From Tetrahymena thermophila SB210 (taxonomy: Eukaryota; Ciliophora; Oligohymenophorea; Hymenostomatida; Tetrahymenidae), in the NCBI RefSeq assembly GCF_000189635.1, contig NW_002476481.1:744001-808000 (forward strand): DNA of 64,000 nucleotides, given 5' to 3'. Below are positions 61,900 through 64,000 of this stretch, one piece after another; position 1 is the stretch's first letter, and each line of letters opens with the position of its first letter. Under the pieces are notes generated by a model, which ran no database searches, was not told where the DNA came from, and saw only the letters and a program-made list of their open reading frames with translations. The translations under genes were made by a program, and so were the position numbers.

Positions 61900-64000
61900 C
61901 ACAATTTTTTTAAAGAATCTAAATCAATTAAACAATAAATTAATAAATAAATAAATAAACATAAGCATAGATTTGTTAAAATAAATTAGGTTATAATAAA
62001 AATTTAGCATCTTATAATTGTAATTTCTCTCAAAAAACTTTACTTTATATATAATTAATTATATTTATCAGTGTCTATTTTTATCATTAATTTTGCTGAC
62101 TACTTTACAATCTTTCAATATTAGAAATTTCATTTTTAAAAATGTGCAAATTTGTAAATTAATACATTTTATTTATGCAGGTAATAATATTTTTTAATAC
62201 AAAAAAACATCAAATAGAATAATTTTAAATTAAAATAAAAGATTATTTCAATATATTTGATTAAAAACAATCATCTTAAATATTTAATATACTTATTTTA
62301 TATGGAATCATGATTGAAATAAACAATCTATCTAAATAAAATACTTTAAAGAATTAATTTAATTTAATAAAATGAAATTTTTATTTAGCTTGATTTTTTT
62401 GAAATATTTAGCTGATATTAGATTAATTTTTATGTTTGTAGAATTGGCATATGATAATCATTTTTTTAAATCAAATTTAAAAATCATAAGGGTTGTTTTG
62501 CCTTTCTAAACAAAACAAAATTTATTGTAAATTAAAAAAATAATTAAAAATGGAACCATTTTTCTTGTTAAAATTATTTTTTTAATAAAAATAATTAATT
62601 TAAAAACAAATAATTTTTCAGTAGTCTTTGGAAGCTTTAAAAGTGATTATGATAAGCTGTTTAAAACTATTTAGTATTTTTATTTTTTTGTTTTCATAAT
62701 TAGCATATTTAAATATATTTATTTTTAAATGAATAAATAACAAATAAATTTTAAAACTAATGGTCATCAATTGAGAAAAAATATTATATTAATAAATCTT
62801 TTTCTTAACTAAACTCTGTAAAATATAAATTAAGTTTACAGGAAAATTAAAAAATTAGATTTGCTTGAGGAACATCAAATATATAAATTTACAGTAATGC
62901 CATCTGAAAAATACATATTTTGTTTAATTTTTTTAATGGATGAATAACAAATAAATTATAAAAATTAATGGTAATGAATTGAGAAAGAAATATAAAATTA
63001 ACAAAATTTTTTTGTAAAAAACTTAAGTAAAAATATAAACTAAGCTTACTGAAAAATTATAAAATTTGGCTTTGTTTGAGGAGCAAGGAAAATATTAATT
63101 TGAAGTAATAACAATCAAAAAATTAAATCAGTCCTTTGATATATAATTTTTAAAAATAAACATAATCTCAGGTATAAATAAACTTTTGTGTCTTTCATTA
63201 TGTATGAATCTAGTTATTTGTGTTAAATTTTTGTTTGCAAAAATTAAATACGGATTAATTTCTTAATATTTAGATTCTTTTTGTGTTTTTTTTTTTGCTA
63301 GTTTATATGTTATTATGTTTCTATGATTCTTTATTGATTGATTTATTTTTTCATTAATTTATTTATTTATTAATTAATGAGTATAGTTTAACCCATTAAG
63401 AATAAAAATTAGTGATGATTTTATCAAATTATATTGATTTTACGATCAAAAGAAAAAAAAACAGAAATATTAAATTTAAATAAAGATAACTAAGATACTC
63501 CTTTGTTATCAAATAGTGCACTTGTGCAGATAATAAATAAGTAAAAAATTAAAAGTTAGTCTTGCTTACTCAGTTTAAAAGATAAGTAGCAAAATTTAAG
63601 AATCTTTAGCAGGTTTTAGAAAGAACATAGGCATCTAGTCTTACAAAAAAGAAAAGAAATCTTCATTTCAATTTTTAAAGACAGACTGTAGTATATTTAT
63701 TGAAATTAGATTATAGGAGAAGTAAAAATAATAAAATAAAGTGGCTTTAGAAGTTATTAGGTTTAGAGTAAATAAAAAGGGAAAGTTGGTTTGTTTGCTT
63801 AAAAGGAAGTTGCTAAGGGATAATATACTAAGTAATTAGGTTCAAGATAAAATATAATAAAAGCAAGTAAAAGGTTTTGATTAAATCGTTTTAGGCAAGA
63901 AATGAATAATCTTTATGTATTTCTGGCCTAGTAGGGATTAAATAGCTTTATATTAATCTTTGGTCTTTGTATTTGGAAAATTGTTTGGGTTGATAACTTT
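61900..64000. other. Terminal spacer with a repeat and an undecided open region
   Basis: 61.9-62.7 kb is A+T-rich spacer. A diverged tandem repeat occupies about 62721-63125. From about 63480 to the window edge the plus strand is noticeably richer in G (many AGG/GGA, GTTGG), and two frames are open for over 100 codons with TAA/TAG as Gln. Neither has a start codon or recognisable domain. It may be the beginning of a gene that continues to the right or a non-coding transcript; undecided. Confidence 0.4.
62721..63125. repeat. Two diverged tandem copies of about 200 bp
   Basis: Copies at roughly 62721-62924 and 62925-63125. Landmarks in order: GAATAA(A)TAACAAATAAATT(T/A), AATGGT(C/A)AT(C/G)AATTGAGAAA, ATATAAA(T/C)TAAG(T/C)TTAC(A/T)G, AAAATT(A/), TTGCTTGAGGAAC / TTGTTTGAGGAGC, and a final AGTAAT. 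Borders are approximate. Confidence 0.65.

Noticed and set aside
1-64000. CRISPR arrays, transposon ORFs, retroelements or Polinton-type genes
   Set aside because: No spaced identical repeats and no transposase, integrase, reverse transcriptase or capsid motifs were seen on either strand.

Overview
The window is macronuclear-type DNA of an oligohymenophorean ciliate, most likely Tetrahymena or a close relative. Every well-supported gene reads through many TAA and TAG codons, which fall where conserved families carry glutamine, and every complete gene ends in TGA. Spacers are extremely A+T-rich, genes are well separated, introns are short to medium GTA...AG with very high A+T, and coding sequence stands out by its higher G+C. 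There are no bacterial features, telomere repeats or recognisable transposons.

Layout. 1-4.6 kb: the 3' part of an Asn/Gln/Ser-rich protein gene, a small orphan gene (119 aa) and two copies of a roughly 300-bp repeat. 4.6-10.4 kb: a nine-exon anoctamin (TMEM16). 10.8-12.1 kb: a frame-shifting, probably decayed Gln/Asn-rich gene. 13.5-16.0 kb (minus): a DDX21-type nucleolar DEAD-box helicase with GUCT and RRM domains, followed by a 230-bp tandem duplication. 18.2-23.0 kb: three weakly resolved loci. 23.8-24.6 kb: TXNDC9. 26.1-27.2 kb: a coiled-coil protein. 28.6-30.6 kb (minus): cytosolic Hsp70 with a perfect heat-shock element about 150 bp upstream. 32.3-33.3 kb: a small-TIM-type twin CX3C protein. 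36.5-40.8 kb: an importin-5-type karyopherin. 42.3-43.6 kb: an S10 serine carboxypeptidase-like protein. 44.2-48.6 kb: an LRR protein built almost one exon per repeat, two identical tRNA-Phe(GAA) genes, and a protein kinase; the LRR protein and the kinase both start MGN(Q/S)C. 49.2-50.6 kb: a WD-repeat, CRT10-like protein. 52.3-56.7 kb: an intronless 1458-aa multi-pass membrane protein. 57.3-58.6 kb (minus): a B-box-like protein. 59.6-60.5 kb: a CPBP (CAAX-protease-like) membrane protease. 61.5-61.9 kb: TAF10. The last 2 kb hold a diverged tandem repeat and an undecided open region.

There is no operon logic, as expected for a ciliate; neighbours are mostly unrelated housekeeping genes (chaperoning, nuclear import, ribosome biogenesis, TFIID, mitochondrial import) mixed with ciliate-expanded families (LRR, kinase, large membrane proteins). 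The most interesting signals are the exon-per-repeat LRR gene facing a kinase with the same N-terminal acylation-type motif, the uneven use of reassigned glutamine codons along Hsp70, and short tandem duplications recurring in five separate spacers. Exon boundaries were read by eye from phase-consistent GT...AG joins and are not backed by transcripts.
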